Source of the DNA: Bacteroidaceae bacterium
GTDB lineage: Bacteria > Bacteroidota > Bacteroidia > Bacteroidales > Bacteroidaceae
Direction of reading: 5' to 3'
DNA: 35,716 nt
Assembly (NCBI GenBank): GCA_017555845.1
Contig: JAFZFO010000015.1
Span: forward strand, 1-35,716
How positions within the stretch are numbered: the stretch's first letter is position 1; each line of letters begins with the position of its first letter. The notes below the pieces were generated by a model, which saw only the letters and a list, made by a program, of their open reading frames with translations, had not been told where the DNA came from and ran no database searches. The translations under genes and the position numbers were made by a program. Positions 7,075 to 15,680 of this stretch are shown here, one piece after another.

Positions 7075-8463
7075 TTATGGTTTTCTGTCCTTACGTTTGC
7101 CATACAGGCGTCTTATCCAGAAATAGTAACCCGTGAGTGGCAATGTTGCACCAAGTAGGGCCGCAAGAAAAGAGCATATCTTACTGAAGACTCCGCCCCA
7201 TGAACCAATGTGAATGGTATAGAACCAACCGCCGATCCTGCTCTCTCTATCGGCATCCTTGTATGGCTCGACACCTACTATTTTGCCGGTAGCCTCATCA
7301 AAGAGATATTTGTCAGCTGCACGCATATTGCCATATCGGGAGCCTCTGACAGAGACTGTACCTGCGGACACTGTGATTGTCTCAAAGTTTGGAACGAGTG
7401 CCACCACACTCTCATAAGCCCTTTGCCAGCTGTCGAACTCCGTAGCCTGCAGTGCTGCAACCAACGAAGTGGCACCGCTATTGCCGTCGGTCATGGCGGT
7501 TGCACCGCTCTGTGCATCGACGACAGTTGCAGCTGTAACAGCATCAACATCGGTAATGGACACAGCCGTTCCGGCATCGACATATCTCGTATCAGCTACA
7601 TTTGTCGCAGCAGTCACTGCATCAACGTTCCATTGGGCGGTCACGCCCTGCACGGCAGTATCGGCAGTATTGCCTGCGCTGTATACACATGCGGGCAATG
7701 TACATGCACCGCAACTACCTGGACAACTTGCTGTTTCTGTGGCTTTTACGGGAACTTTATTCTCAACGGTAACATTGTCATTACCGGCACCAAACAGAGC
7801 ATATGCCCCGTTCCTGTACCACTCAAAAGACCAGTTCAAGCCAGTCAAAGCCATTGCAAGCAACAGGAGCAATGCATAGAAGCCACCGGCTACATGCAAG
7901 TCATACCAGAAACGGTTCTTGCCTTTTTTCAGCGCTATCTGCAGACGGTTCTTCAGCATCTTGCGGTTACGTGGCCACCATATTACAAGACCGGTAAGCA
8001 GTATTATCACACAAGCCAATGTGCTCGTTCCCACAATCATCTTACCCCAGAAGATCTTGCCATCGCCGGGATTACTGTCCATGAGCCAACGGTGCAGACG
8101 GAATACTGTACGAAAGAACGGCAACCGTTCATCCTTGCCAATGACCTCTCCTGTATATTGGTTTACATAAACTGCAGATTTCTTTGGTTTTGAAAGGTTC
8201 ACCTTGTAAGCCTCATCGGGAGAAGATGAAACGACAACACCCTTGACATCGACATCGGCTGGCAAAGTCGCATCAACCTTATCTGCAAGTACATTCAACG
8301 GCAAAGCCTCGCCGGTGGGGGCAACGGCTGTGATACCGTTACCTGTCGCAGCAGTAATCTCCTCTTCAAAAACAAGCAGTGCACCTGTAAAGCAGATTAT
8401 CGTTATCACAATACCGAACGGTACCGAGAGCCACAAATGGAATTTACGGAAAAAGTTTTTCAT
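7075..8463 (-). CDS. PepSY-associated transmembrane redox protein with flavinylation-like insert
   Basis: A 462-residue PepSY_TM-type protein. Helices lie at about residues 12-33, 140-163, 193-213 and 425-448. Candidate haem-ligand histidines occur in Phe-His-Leu-Trp, Arg-Leu-His-Arg-Trp, Asp-Leu-His-Val-Ala-Gly-Gly and Thr-Ile-His-Ile-Gly-Ser-Trp, as in related membrane ferric reductases. PepSY-like folds occupy the periplasmic parts. Between helices 3 and 4 is an Ala/Thr/Val-rich insert with four cysteines (247, 251, 254, 259). Four related motifs follow: two Asp-Ala-Val-Thr-Ala-Ala-Thr (281-287, 307-313), Asp-Ala-Gln-Ser-Gly-Ala-Thr (316-322) and Asp-Gly-Asn-Ser-Gly-Ala-Thr (326-332). The last two fit the DxxSGAT site where ApbE attaches FMN. 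It is the last gene of the TraB/barrel/PepSY operon. An ATG at 8472 is an alternative start. Confidence 0.85.
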   Translation of the reverse strand: MKNFFRKFHLWLSVPFGIVITIICFTGALLVFEEEITAATGNGITAVAPTGEALPLNVLADKVDATLPADVDVKGVVVSSSPDEAYKVNLSKPKKSAVYVNQYTGEVIGKDERLPFFRTVFRLHRWLMDSNPGDGKIFWGKMIVGTSTLACVIILLTGLVIWWPRNRKMLKNRLQIALKKGKNRFWYDLHVAGGFYALLLLLAMALTGLNWSFEWYRNGAYALFGAGNDNVTVENKVPVKATETASCPGSCGACTLPACVYSAGNTADTAVQGVTAQWNVDAVTAATNVADTRYVDAGTAVSITDVDAVTAATVVDAQSGATAMTDGNSGATSLVAALQATEFDSWQRAYESVVALVPNFETITVSAGTVSVRGSRYGNMRAADKYLFDEATGKIVGVEPYKDADRESRIGGWFYTIHIGSWGGVFSKICSFLAALLGATLPLTGYYFWIRRLYGKRKDRKP

Positions 8464-8496
8464 AAATGACATCAAAACATCATTAAAACCATACAA

Positions 8497-9165
8497 TCAG
8501 AAAGTCCATCCCAAACGTACGCATGGTTGAACTTCGAACACAGCCTTAAATGTGCTGGATCGATCATCAGACGTTACAACATTTTCATTGTAGCCATCAA
8601 TGTATCTCGTTTCACACAGGGTTACGTAACTCAAGTCAAGACCGAGTTCTGTACCTACATAAAGACTTTTATATATATAAAAATCCAATCCAGTAAAGAT
8701 ATCGAAGTTCATAGCCCAAGAAGCTCTGTCTCCATTGGAATTATAATTTTCATACTTGATGACTCTACCGCTCTGATAACGTCTTTTCTGGGAGATAAAG
8801 TTTTTTTCATAGCCCAACTGCAATCCGAAATAGAGATCCAGACGTTCCTGCTTATAATAGTGTTTTTCAACACCCAAATCAAGATTGAACGAGCCCGAGG
8901 TCATTTTTGTTAAGATATCCATTTCCTCCTTATTGGGAACATAACTGTCTTTGTTCACTTCCATACCCCAATTCAAACGCAAAGCAGCATTGTCCGTAAA
9001 GAAATAACGGAACCTGAGAGCATCCAATTTGAATATTTTACCATCCATTCCAAAAGGATTGAATTGAATTTCAGTACTTACATTACCTTTAGTTGGTGTA
9101 TTTTGGGCTTCGGCACTACCTAATGCAATCATCAGGAACAATGCCCACATGACTATTCTTTTCAT
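8497..9165 (-). CDS. Outer-membrane beta-barrel protein
   Basis: A 222-residue protein with a signal peptide ending near Gly-Ser-Ala-Glu-Ala-Gln (about residue 21). Alternating aromatic strands follow, and the protein terminates in Gly-Trp-Thr-Phe, the typical C-terminal strand of an outer-membrane barrel. The size suits an eight-stranded OmpW/OmpX-like barrel. I do not recognise a specific family. The ATG at 9165 starts the signal peptide; an upstream in-frame start at 9216 would put extra residues before it. It lies 47 bases after the TraB-like gene and 33 bases before the PepSY gene, so it probably belongs to the same operon. Confidence 0.75.
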   Translation of the reverse strand: MKRIVMWALFLMIALGSAEAQNTPTKGNVSTEIQFNPFGMDGKIFKLDALRFRYFFTDNAALRLNWGMEVNKDSYVPNKEEMDILTKMTSGSFNLDLGVEKHYYKQERLDLYFGLQLGYEKNFISQKRRYQSGRVIKYENYNSNGDRASWAMNFDIFTGLDFYIYKSLYVGTELGLDLSYVTLCETRYIDGYNENVVTSDDRSSTFKAVFEVQPCVRLGWTF

Positions 9166-9212
9166 AGGATACAATTTAAATTTCAAAATACATGTCATAT
9201 GCAAACCAATAT

Positions 9213-10118
9213 TCACTTGACAGCCTCAATGGTATAGCCTTTGGCTTTTAAAAGTTCAAGAACTCCCTTTTCGCCGGGAAGGTGTGCGGCACCGACAACA
9301 AAAAGAGTGGGAGCCTCGACAATCATCGTTGGAATCTGCTCAACCCAAGCTGCATTGCGGCCATATATGAGCGCAGCCTCCTCCTCGGGGGTACTGTCGC
9401 ACAGGTTACCCATTTTTTCTTCTGTAATATCAAGCAAAGCCTGCATATCCTGCGCAAAGAATGCTGCAGAGAGTTCCTTCATCTGCAGTGCGTAGTATTC
9501 ACTATTGTCGACCATACACAACAACTGTTGCTTCTGTCGTTCTATTGTTGTACCCTTGTACAATGTTTCTATCTGGAAATCAACAGTCTCAAGACCTGCG
9601 ACCTTCTTGCCGGCTTTCTTTGCTACATTCTGGAAATGGGCATCAATGAGCTTCAACGGATTGAAGTTTGGTGTTACCTTCATATACTGCACCAGCTGAA
9701 GTTGTGTAGAGAGCGCCATAGGAGTCATCTTGCCCATCTGACTCTTGAGTATAGGGTTATTGAGGTTCATACCCAAAAGGTTGTCCATATATGCATTGAT
9801 GCGTTGCATCTCATCGGCAGTGAACACATCTGTGAGCGACTTGCCATCGGGCAACATCATTGCCTGCTGTACCTTTTTCTGATTCTCGCGACTCTCCATC
9901 TCGCTCATCACGACCTCGCCACAGACAACATCCACGGCATCAAGCACAGCCTTGGCACCCGAGATTGAATCGATGAATGTTGCCGGAGCCAAATGATAAG
10001 TACCTACGACATATGATGGTTTGTCAAGACTCTTGTGAGAAATCCTGTACAACAATTGGGCATTACATACCACAACAGAAACGAATGCCAATAACAGGGA
10101 TAAGAACAGTTTTTTCAT
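9213..10118 (-). CDS. TraB/GumN family exported protein
   Basis: This 301-residue protein has a signal peptide (cleavage near Cys-Asn-Ala-Gln, about residue 21). It carries the family's marks: Val-Gly-Thr-Tyr-His-Leu-Ala near the start of the mature chain, Ala-Gly-Leu-Glu-Thr-Val in the middle, and Phe-Val-Val-Gly-Ala-Ala-His-Leu-Pro-Gly near the end. Conserved Glu and His in these motifs are the proposed metal-binding, protease-like site of the TraB/TIKI superfamily. The substrate is unknown. The ATG at 10118 is chosen because it opens the signal peptide and lies downstream of a TATCTTCG box. It is the first gene of a minus-strand operon with the barrel and PepSY genes. Confidence 0.85.
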   Translation of the reverse strand: MKKLFLSLLLAFVSVVVCNAQLLYRISHKSLDKPSYVVGTYHLAPATFIDSISGAKAVLDAVDVVCGEVVMSEMESRENQKKVQQAMMLPDGKSLTDVFTADEMQRINAYMDNLLGMNLNNPILKSQMGKMTPMALSTQLQLVQYMKVTPNFNPLKLIDAHFQNVAKKAGKKVAGLETVDFQIETLYKGTTIERQKQQLLCMVDNSEYYALQMKELSAAFFAQDMQALLDITEEKMGNLCDSTPEEEAALIYGRNAAWVEQIPTMIVEAPTLFVVGAAHLPGEKGVLELLKAKGYTIEAVK

Positions 10119-10141
10119 ATTTTTTATGGATTTAGTTTTGG

Positions 10142-10149
10142 CGAAGATA
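10142..10149 (-). promoter_or_regulatory. Candidate -7 box of the TraB/barrel/PepSY operon
   Basis: The minus strand reads TATCTTCG, a common Bacteroidetes variant of TAnnTTTG, 23 bases before the ATG at 10118. A start site a few bases downstream would give a short leader and rules out the longer upstream reading frame. Confidence 0.45.
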
Positions 10150-10276
10150 ATAAAAATCAAATAGAAATGTGTTCAAAAGAAGACGGCAAGTATTAAGAAT
10201 GCTTAAATAAAGGGCAAAATACTGCATTACAGCATAAAGAGTGCTAACTTTACAGAAATTTAAACAAGGAATGAGT

Positions 10277-10753
10277 ATGAAAAAGATAAAGAATCCCTGG
10301 ATTGACCTTGCCGATAAGGGCTACAACTGCTTTGCATGTGCTCCCTCAAACCCTTACGGTCTGAAAATGGAGTTCTACGAGGACGGCGATGAGATTGTGT
10401 CACTGTGGACACCCGGCAGCAACTATCAGGGATGGCTCGACACACTGCATGGCGGCATTCAGGCAACGTTGCTTGATGAGCTTGGAGGTTGGATCATTGC
10501 TCGCAAATTCCAGACATCGGGAATGACAACCAACCTGAACATGAAATACAGGAAGCCGATACCAACAGGAGAAAATATCACGCTTGAGATACGCGGACGA
10601 GTAAAAGAGGTAAAGCGCATGTTCGTGTTCATCGAAGCCGAGATAATATACGACGGCGAAATACGTTCAAGCGCTGAGATGACCTACTACACATTCCCGA
10701 AGGATGTGGCAGAAAAGGATTTCATGTTCAACGGATGCGAGGTTGAGGAGTAA
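10277..10753 (+). CDS. PaaI-type hotdog-fold acyl-CoA thioesterase
   Basis: A 158-residue single hotdog domain. The signature Thr-Leu-His-Gly-Gly-Ile-Gln-Ala-Thr-Leu-Leu-Asp-Glu lies near residues 56-68, with His and Asp in the usual catalytic places. A Cys-Phe-Ala-Cys-Ala-x-x-Asn-Pro-x-Gly-Leu stretch near the N-terminus is typical of this subgroup. Such enzymes hydrolyse acyl-CoA or acyl-ACP thioesters in the cytosol; the substrate is not predictable here. I prefer the ATG at 10277, because AAGGA at 10266-10270 sits 6 bases before it; the ATG at 10271 is too close to that site. The gene stands alone, divergent from the TraB operon. It ends 13 bases from the convergent GT4 gene with no hairpin between them. 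Confidence 0.85.
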   Translation: MKKIKNPWIDLADKGYNCFACAPSNPYGLKMEFYEDGDEIVSLWTPGSNYQGWLDTLHGGIQATLLDELGGWIIARKFQTSGMTTNLNMKYRKPIPTGENITLEIRGRVKEVKRMFVFIEAEIIYDGEIRSSAEMTYYTFPKDVAEKDFMFNGCEVEE

Positions 10754-10766
10754 AAAGGGACTGGAA

Positions 10767-11819
10767 TCAGAAACTCTTTGTACCGAGTATTTCGTTATAT
10801 GTCTCTTTGTAGCCATTGACCATCTTGTCCACGGTAAAGCACTCATCATATATTTTCTTTGAGGCTTTGGACATTCTGTCATATACTTGAGAATCTTCGA
10901 GTATATGACTTATTTTTTCGGCAAATACCGGAGCTGTATTCTCCAATGTATAGCCATTGATATCATTCTTTACAAGTTCGGCAATACCTCCGACATTCGA
11001 TGCCACTACAGGCTTGCCCAAACTCATGGCTTCAATAATGACAATCGGCAGTCCCTCATATTCTGATGGCAACATAAAGAGATCGGCCAATGAGCAATAT
11101 TTTGCAGCATTTGCGATGTTGCCGAGGAAGAATACGTTTTCAGGAGTATTGGGCATGGGCTGCTTGTTACCTATCCACACAAAAGCATATTGAGGCAGAA
11201 GCTTGGCTACTTCAATGAAGAGTTTGCTGTTCTTGGGATAAGAGACTCTTGCAATGCACAAAACACTCTTCTTGTATTTGGACGGTATACCGAATGAAAT
11301 GTCATCTATCTTTACCGGAACCGAAGTACCATTGTATACAGCAGAAACATTATTGCGGATATTTTCGGCAAGAAGGTTACGTTTGTCGTATTCACTTACA
11401 GCGACAATGGACTTGCACTTCTTCTGCATCATCTTTTCCAAAGAGAGGAACCTGCGGTTTGCAAGACGTATGGTGTCAAAGCCATGGACTGTATATACGA
11501 CCTTTTTAGACGGGAATACAAGACGTCCCAATATGCCGACCTTGGATGAATGCAGATGTATTACATCGGGTTTGAATTTTCTGTACAATCTCCAGAAATC
11601 AAACATTGTGAGAATATCATTGAAGAAAGAGATATTCCTCTTCAAATGCTTGCAATGAACACGCTGTACCCTTTCGTCAAGCATATGCAACATCTTACCA
11701 TCGCCTTCACCAAAGGCAACAATAACATCGTGATTGTCGCAAATGCCGTTTGCAATATTTGCGACAACTGTCTGGGCTCCACCCAATTCACACAAGGTTA
11801 TGACTTGTAATACACGCAT
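10767..11819 (-). CDS. GT4 family glycosyltransferase
   Basis: A 350-residue GT-B fold enzyme. The N-terminal domain has the Gly-Gly-Ala-Gln loop (about 13-16) and Asp-Val-Ile-His-Leu-His-Ser. The C-terminal domain has the Ser-Glu-Tyr-Glu-Gly-Leu-Pro motif with the Glu255 and Glu263 pair (EX7E) and the Gly-Lys-Pro-Val-Val-Ala-Ser-Asn-Val-Gly-Gly donor-binding section. It transfers a sugar from a nucleotide donor to the growing polysaccharide repeat unit at the cytosolic face; donor and acceptor are unknown. It is the last gene of the polysaccharide operon, 99 bases after the preceding GT2 gene, and those 99 bases hold nothing I can identify. Confidence 0.9.
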   Translation of the reverse strand: MRVLQVITLCELGGAQTVVANIANGICDNHDVIVAFGEGDGKMLHMLDERVQRVHCKHLKRNISFFNDILTMFDFWRLYRKFKPDVIHLHSSKVGILGRLVFPSKKVVYTVHGFDTIRLANRRFLSLEKMMQKKCKSIVAVSEYDKRNLLAENIRNNVSAVYNGTSVPVKIDDISFGIPSKYKKSVLCIARVSYPKNSKLFIEVAKLLPQYAFVWIGNKQPMPNTPENVFFLGNIANAAKYCSLADLFMLPSEYEGLPIVIIEAMSLGKPVVASNVGGIAELVKNDINGYTLENTAPVFAEKISHILEDSQVYDRMSKASKKIYDECFTVDKMVNGYKETYNEILGTKSF

Positions 11820-11918
11820 CTTTTCTCCAACGGCTTGACATGGTCAAGCGCACAAATTCTCTTTCAAACTCCAAATATACTACAAATAATCGTTTAAATG
11901 CAAGATTTAGGACTTTTA

Positions 11919-12707
11919 TCAACGACAAATACGAAACTTTATTTTTTTTATGAAGGTAGAGAGCCCAAATGCACGCAAAACGACAAGAATGGAATTGGTT
12001 ATCGAGAAAAGAAGCACGTGACTCTTTGCATAAAGCCAACCGGCACCATTTTCACGGAACATCCTCTCAAGTTCCCCGGTCTTTTTCAAGAATGAGCTGC
12101 TTGTGACACCTCCCAGGCGGAACATGGCCAATTCTTTTGGTATATATTTGAACCTTACACCGGCCTCATATAGACGGATGAGCAAATCGACATCCATCAT
12201 AAACCTGTAATCTGTCTTGAACACACCGTGCTTGTCATATGCCCACTTTGCAACAAACGTGCCCTGATGGCAGACAATACGTTTCTTGTATGTATGCAAC
12301 GGGAATTTCATTGATGGGCAAGCCTGTATTCTCGTATCGTTCTTGCTCTCCCAAATGAAAATGTTGCCACGATAGACACCGACACCATCCTCATACGCAT
12401 CGGCAACGGCACGCAATGCACCCGGCAGCAGGACATCATCGGAATTTATTATTCCTATCACATCGCCTGTCGCGTGCGCGATACCTTTATTGAATGCATC
12501 GCTGATACCCTTGTCAGGTTCAGAAACGACTTTGGCAATACGGTCGCGATACTTGTCGACAATAGCCAATGTCCCGTCCTTTGACGCACCGTCAATTATT
12601 ATATACTCCAGATTGGGATAATCCTGCGAAACGACACTTTTCAGAGTCTCCTCAATGGTCGATTCACTGTTGTATGTTATGGTTATGATTGATATCTTGG
12701 GCTGCAT
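11919..12707 (-). CDS. GT2 family glycosyltransferase
   Basis: This 262-residue GT-A enzyme begins with Ser-Ile-Ile-Thr-Ile-Thr-Tyr-Asn. It shows Ile-Ile-Asp-Gly-Ala-Ser-Lys-Asp-Gly-Thr (about 37-46) and Ile-Asn-Ser-Asp-Asp (about 86-90), which takes the place of the DxD metal and nucleotide-sugar site. Phe-Met-Met-Asp-Val-Asp follows around residue 170. The pattern matches WcaA-like repeat-unit transferases. The C-terminal 40 residues are hydrophobic and basic and may associate with the membrane. It starts 2 bases after the preceding GT2 gene, so the two are coupled. Confidence 0.9.
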   Translation of the reverse strand: MQPKISIITITYNSESTIEETLKSVVSQDYPNLEYIIIDGASKDGTLAIVDKYRDRIAKVVSEPDKGISDAFNKGIAHATGDVIGIINSDDVLLPGALRAVADAYEDGVGVYRGNIFIWESKNDTRIQACPSMKFPLHTYKKRIVCHQGTFVAKWAYDKHGVFKTDYRFMMDVDLLIRLYEAGVRFKYIPKELAMFRLGGVTSSSFLKKTGELERMFRENGAGWLYAKSHVLLFSITNSILVVLRAFGLSTFIKKIKFRICR

Positions 12708-12709
12708 CG

Positions 12710-13537
12710 CTATCTTATCAACAAATATTTTATCTTATGGTAAAGATATGTAAAAATACTTATCCTACCAATTTTATTCACATCTTTAAATACCCTGATG
12801 TTCTTTGCAACTACATTGCCTATGTTTGCCAGGCGCTCAATAATGGCACGGCCTTTGCTGTATGCCATGGCACCCACCACATTTGAAGAGTGCTGACGAT
12901 ACAACACGGTTGGAGCATCCACATAGTCTATTATTCCGCCATGATATGAGACGGTCAGTGCACAAATGACATCGTGTATTATAATGTCATGCTCCACGTA
13001 TTTCTCCAATATCAGTTCGCGGGCAATGCTGTTCATCAGAATGGTGCATCCGTTCACGCTATTGCATGTACACAGATATGGGAAAGTACGCAAGACATCG
13101 GGGCGCAGGCCCGAAGAACGCCAAAAGGAATCGTGGATAACATCAAGTTTTTCATCCACAATGTTCATATCGGTGTGTACGATGACAGGCTTGCCCGGAT
13201 TGGCCTGCTCGACAGCCTTCATCTTCTCCATTGTCATGGAAAGTTTATTCGGCATCCAGACATCATCCTGATCACAGAATGCATAATAGTTTCCCGGTTG
13301 CGCAGTCTCGAGCAGATGCATGAAGCTCTTGCCCGGACCAAGGTTGTCAGAGGTATACCATTCAAGAAGGTCTTTTCTCTTCCACTCGTCAAGGAGGGCT
13401 ACCGTACCATCCTGCGAACCATCATCACGTACCAGGATCTCAACATCGACATCATTCTGATCAAGCAGCGAAGTCAATTGTTGAGCGAGATATTTCTCCC
13501 CGTTATATGTTGACAAAAGTACTATTATCTTTTCCAT
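12710..13537 (-). CDS. GT2 family glycosyltransferase (RgpF/WbbL-like)
   Basis: This 275-residue GT-A enzyme has Leu-Leu-Ser-Thr-Tyr-Asn-Gly at the start and Val-Arg-Asp-Asp-Gly-Ser-x-Asp-Gly-Thr (about 36-45). The donor site is Phe-Cys-Asp-Gln-Asp-Asp-Val-Trp (about 87-94), and Tyr-Arg-Gln-His-Ser-Ser-Asn-Val-Val-Gly-Ala lies towards the C-terminus. The last two features are typical of rhamnosyl-type or related GT2 enzymes of capsule clusters, but the sugar cannot be fixed from sequence. I prefer the ATG at 13537; a TTG at 13543 is the alternative. The gene lies 22 bases after the small lipoprotein gene. Confidence 0.9.
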   Translation of the reverse strand: MEKIIVLLSTYNGEKYLAQQLTSLLDQNDVDVEILVRDDGSQDGTVALLDEWKRKDLLEWYTSDNLGPGKSFMHLLETAQPGNYYAFCDQDDVWMPNKLSMTMEKMKAVEQANPGKPVIVHTDMNIVDEKLDVIHDSFWRSSGLRPDVLRTFPYLCTCNSVNGCTILMNSIARELILEKYVEHDIIIHDVICALTVSYHGGIIDYVDAPTVLYRQHSSNVVGAMAYSKGRAIIERLANIGNVVAKNIRVFKDVNKIGRISIFTYLYHKIKYLLIR

Positions 13538-13559
13538 CAGCAACAGTCATTTGACAGGT

Positions 13560-13976
13560 TTACCATTTCTCGAAAGTATACTCGACATCGGATGACGAAA
13601 GAAGAAGCATATCGTTGCTCAAATGCTCCACCTTGAACTTTGCAATGGTATCATATATATAGAGATTTTCCAGTTCTTTAGGCACGCGTATGCCATCGGT
13701 GCCGGGATAACGGTAGAAATTGTTCATCAAAATGCTATCTCCATCGTACTCGAAACAGCCCATGTACCAATTCTTTGGATGCTCGGTCTCGGAGTATATT
13801 CCCATCATCACAAGATGACGCTGGAATGTATAGAATATGCTGTCGGGATGTTCCACTACAACTCCGTTATCCACACGTCGGAGACGCCACATTCCATCAA
13901 GTTCTCCATTGATAAATATTCTTTCACACGAAAGAAGAAGAAACAACAAGCAGATATATAATATTTTCTTCATCAT
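13560..13976 (-). CDS. Small lipocalin-like lipoprotein of the polysaccharide locus
   Basis: A 138-residue protein with a lipoprotein signal (Leu-Leu-Leu-Ser-Cys, Cys17). The mature part begins Gly-Glu-Leu-Asp-Gly-Met-Trp-Arg-Leu and continues as short strands, like lipocalin-type Bacteroidetes lipoproteins. No enzyme motif is visible. It sits between wzi-like and glycosyltransferase genes, 7 bases from the former, so an accessory role in export or surface anchoring is plausible but not shown. A second ATG directly follows the first. Confidence 0.65.
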   Translation of the reverse strand: MMKKILYICLLFLLLSCERIFINGELDGMWRLRRVDNGVVVEHPDSIFYTFQRHLVMMGIYSETEHPKNWYMGCFEYDGDSILMNNFYRYPGTDGIRVPKELENLYIYDTIAKFKVEHLSNDMLLLSSSDVEYTFEKW

Positions 13977-13983
13977 ACTCCAT

Positions 13984-15600
13984 TTATTTTAAAAGGCCGA
14001 CTTTTACAAATGAAAGCATCACACCGGTATTGTTTCCAATATAATTGCTGCGGTCATGAGCGACAGAAGCCGATACGAGCCACGATTTTCCATCGGGAGA
14101 ATATATGAAATCGGCAAGAACCGAGGTTGTGTACTTCTTCTCAAAGAATGGATTCACGTATGTTCCCCAGTTCTCGCTATAGGTATACAACAACCTGTAC
14201 AGGAACTCCTTCTTACGGCCGAAAGCACCGTTCACACCGACATGATGTGCACGCATCCTGTTGGCCTTGAACTCAAGACTGCCATCGCTATTGTACAAAG
14301 GAGAGAAGACCAATGGACTACCCATTCCCTTGCCATAATAGTGCCATCCGCTGTATATGGCATGGTTATAGTAATTGTCGAGACCATCCATCTGCTCAAC
14401 AAAGTAATCACTGGGGTCATTATAACCCGCACCACTCTGGTCATAAGTAGAGACATACTCATAGCGGATATTGGAGATAAAGTCCATAAAACCGCTCTTG
14501 TTCTTTATGGACAAGCCGATCATCATGTCACGCCAGGGATAATACACCCATGTCCTTTCATTGTTGATATTGTTCTGATATTCCATAAAGAACAGCTGTG
14601 AAAAGTCCTCGAACATATGTTCGCCATAGAGTTGGATATCTACAGGTTTCGTATGGAGGGTAAAAGCCAGATGCCAGTTGCCGACTTGGTTTCCTGTAAT
14701 ATTTGACTGTTCTGTAAATGGCACCAGTTCATCGCCACCGGTAGGAATGAACGCCTTCAGGAAATCCTTGAAACGTGTAGGCATTGAAAGGTATTTGCCC
14801 TTGGTATGAGTATAGACATCGCCTCCGAACTGTGAATGCATTTCGAGTCCTCCCTCGGCCTCCAATGGAAATTTCTCTTCATTGCCGACTTTCATAAAGA
14901 ACGCCTTGCTATGATAAAGGGCATATCGGTTGTACTTTGCCTTCGGATTCAAGGCTGTGAAGCTTTCCTGGAATTTACTGTCAAGGAATACACCATACGA
15001 TATGTGTCCACGCAACTTCAGCAACGAATTGGTGCCTTTGACAGTTACATATTCAGGAGCTCCGATACGCACCTGTGGAATTGGCGAACTGTTTCCGCTG
15101 TACACTAGGCCACCGGTACCGAGTTCACCCAATCCATTAAAAGCCAATGAGCTGAAATTATTCATGGCTTCATTCCCGTTCACTCCTTGAAGAGTGCTGA
15201 AATCACGCATCTCAGCAACACGTTCCTTTGCCCCCACACTAAAGGTAAGCCATTTGTATGAGATATCGGCATACAATTGATGCACAATAGGATTGTTGTT
15301 TTGATTGTATCCAGTCTTAAGATCCAGACCGGCAGCATAGTTCCAATTACCCTTGGAACCTATCAGGCCGTTGATATCAATTCCGTAACGTATATATCCG
15401 TTATATGTATCAAATGATGAAAGGCCATTATGATTGGAAACCAACCAGAATGGTGCATTCTCTCCAACACCGGCAAGAGCATTGAGCTGCACATAATCCT
15501 TCACGGTAACTTTTTCCTGCGCAGCCGCAGATGTAGTACCGAGAAGCAGAGCGCAGCACACGCCCAAAAGAATTCTTATGTATCTGTTGATTGGAAACAT
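13984..15600 (-). CDS. Wzi-type capsule assembly outer-membrane protein
   Basis: This 538-residue protein has a signal peptide ending Ala-Ala-Ala-Gln (about residue 28) and then many amphipathic strands with aromatic girdles. The opening region with Ala-Pro-Phe-Trp-Leu-Val-Ser-Asn and the later Tyr-Gly-Glu-His-Met-Phe-Glu-Asp match Bacteroidetes proteins annotated as capsule assembly Wzi family. In E. coli, Wzi is a barrel lectin that helps attach capsule to the cell surface. The context (Wza, Wzx, Wzy and Wzz analogues in the same operon) fits that role. An 80-base gap separates it from the polymerase gene upstream. Confidence 0.85.
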   Translation of the reverse strand: MFPINRYIRILLGVCCALLLGTTSAAAQEKVTVKDYVQLNALAGVGENAPFWLVSNHNGLSSFDTYNGYIRYGIDINGLIGSKGNWNYAAGLDLKTGYNQNNNPIVHQLYADISYKWLTFSVGAKERVAEMRDFSTLQGVNGNEAMNNFSSLAFNGLGELGTGGLVYSGNSSPIPQVRIGAPEYVTVKGTNSLLKLRGHISYGVFLDSKFQESFTALNPKAKYNRYALYHSKAFFMKVGNEEKFPLEAEGGLEMHSQFGGDVYTHTKGKYLSMPTRFKDFLKAFIPTGGDELVPFTEQSNITGNQVGNWHLAFTLHTKPVDIQLYGEHMFEDFSQLFFMEYQNNINNERTWVYYPWRDMMIGLSIKNKSGFMDFISNIRYEYVSTYDQSGAGYNDPSDYFVEQMDGLDNYYNHAIYSGWHYYGKGMGSPLVFSPLYNSDGSLEFKANRMRAHHVGVNGAFGRKKEFLYRLLYTYSENWGTYVNPFFEKKYTTSVLADFIYSPDGKSWLVSASVAHDRSNYIGNNTGVMLSFVKVGLLK

Positions 15601-15680
15601 GATTCGAACAATATTGCTTTACTGACAAAATTACTAATAAATTAAAAACCGGCAATCAGACTTGCCATTATATTTCCGGG

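Noticed and set aside
7210-8193. A long plus-strand reading frame of 327 codons opposite the PepSY gene
   Set aside because: The translation is Cys/His-rich with no domain sense, while the opposite strand gives a full PepSY protein with helices and motifs. The open frame follows from the biased Ala/Thr/Val codons of the insert.
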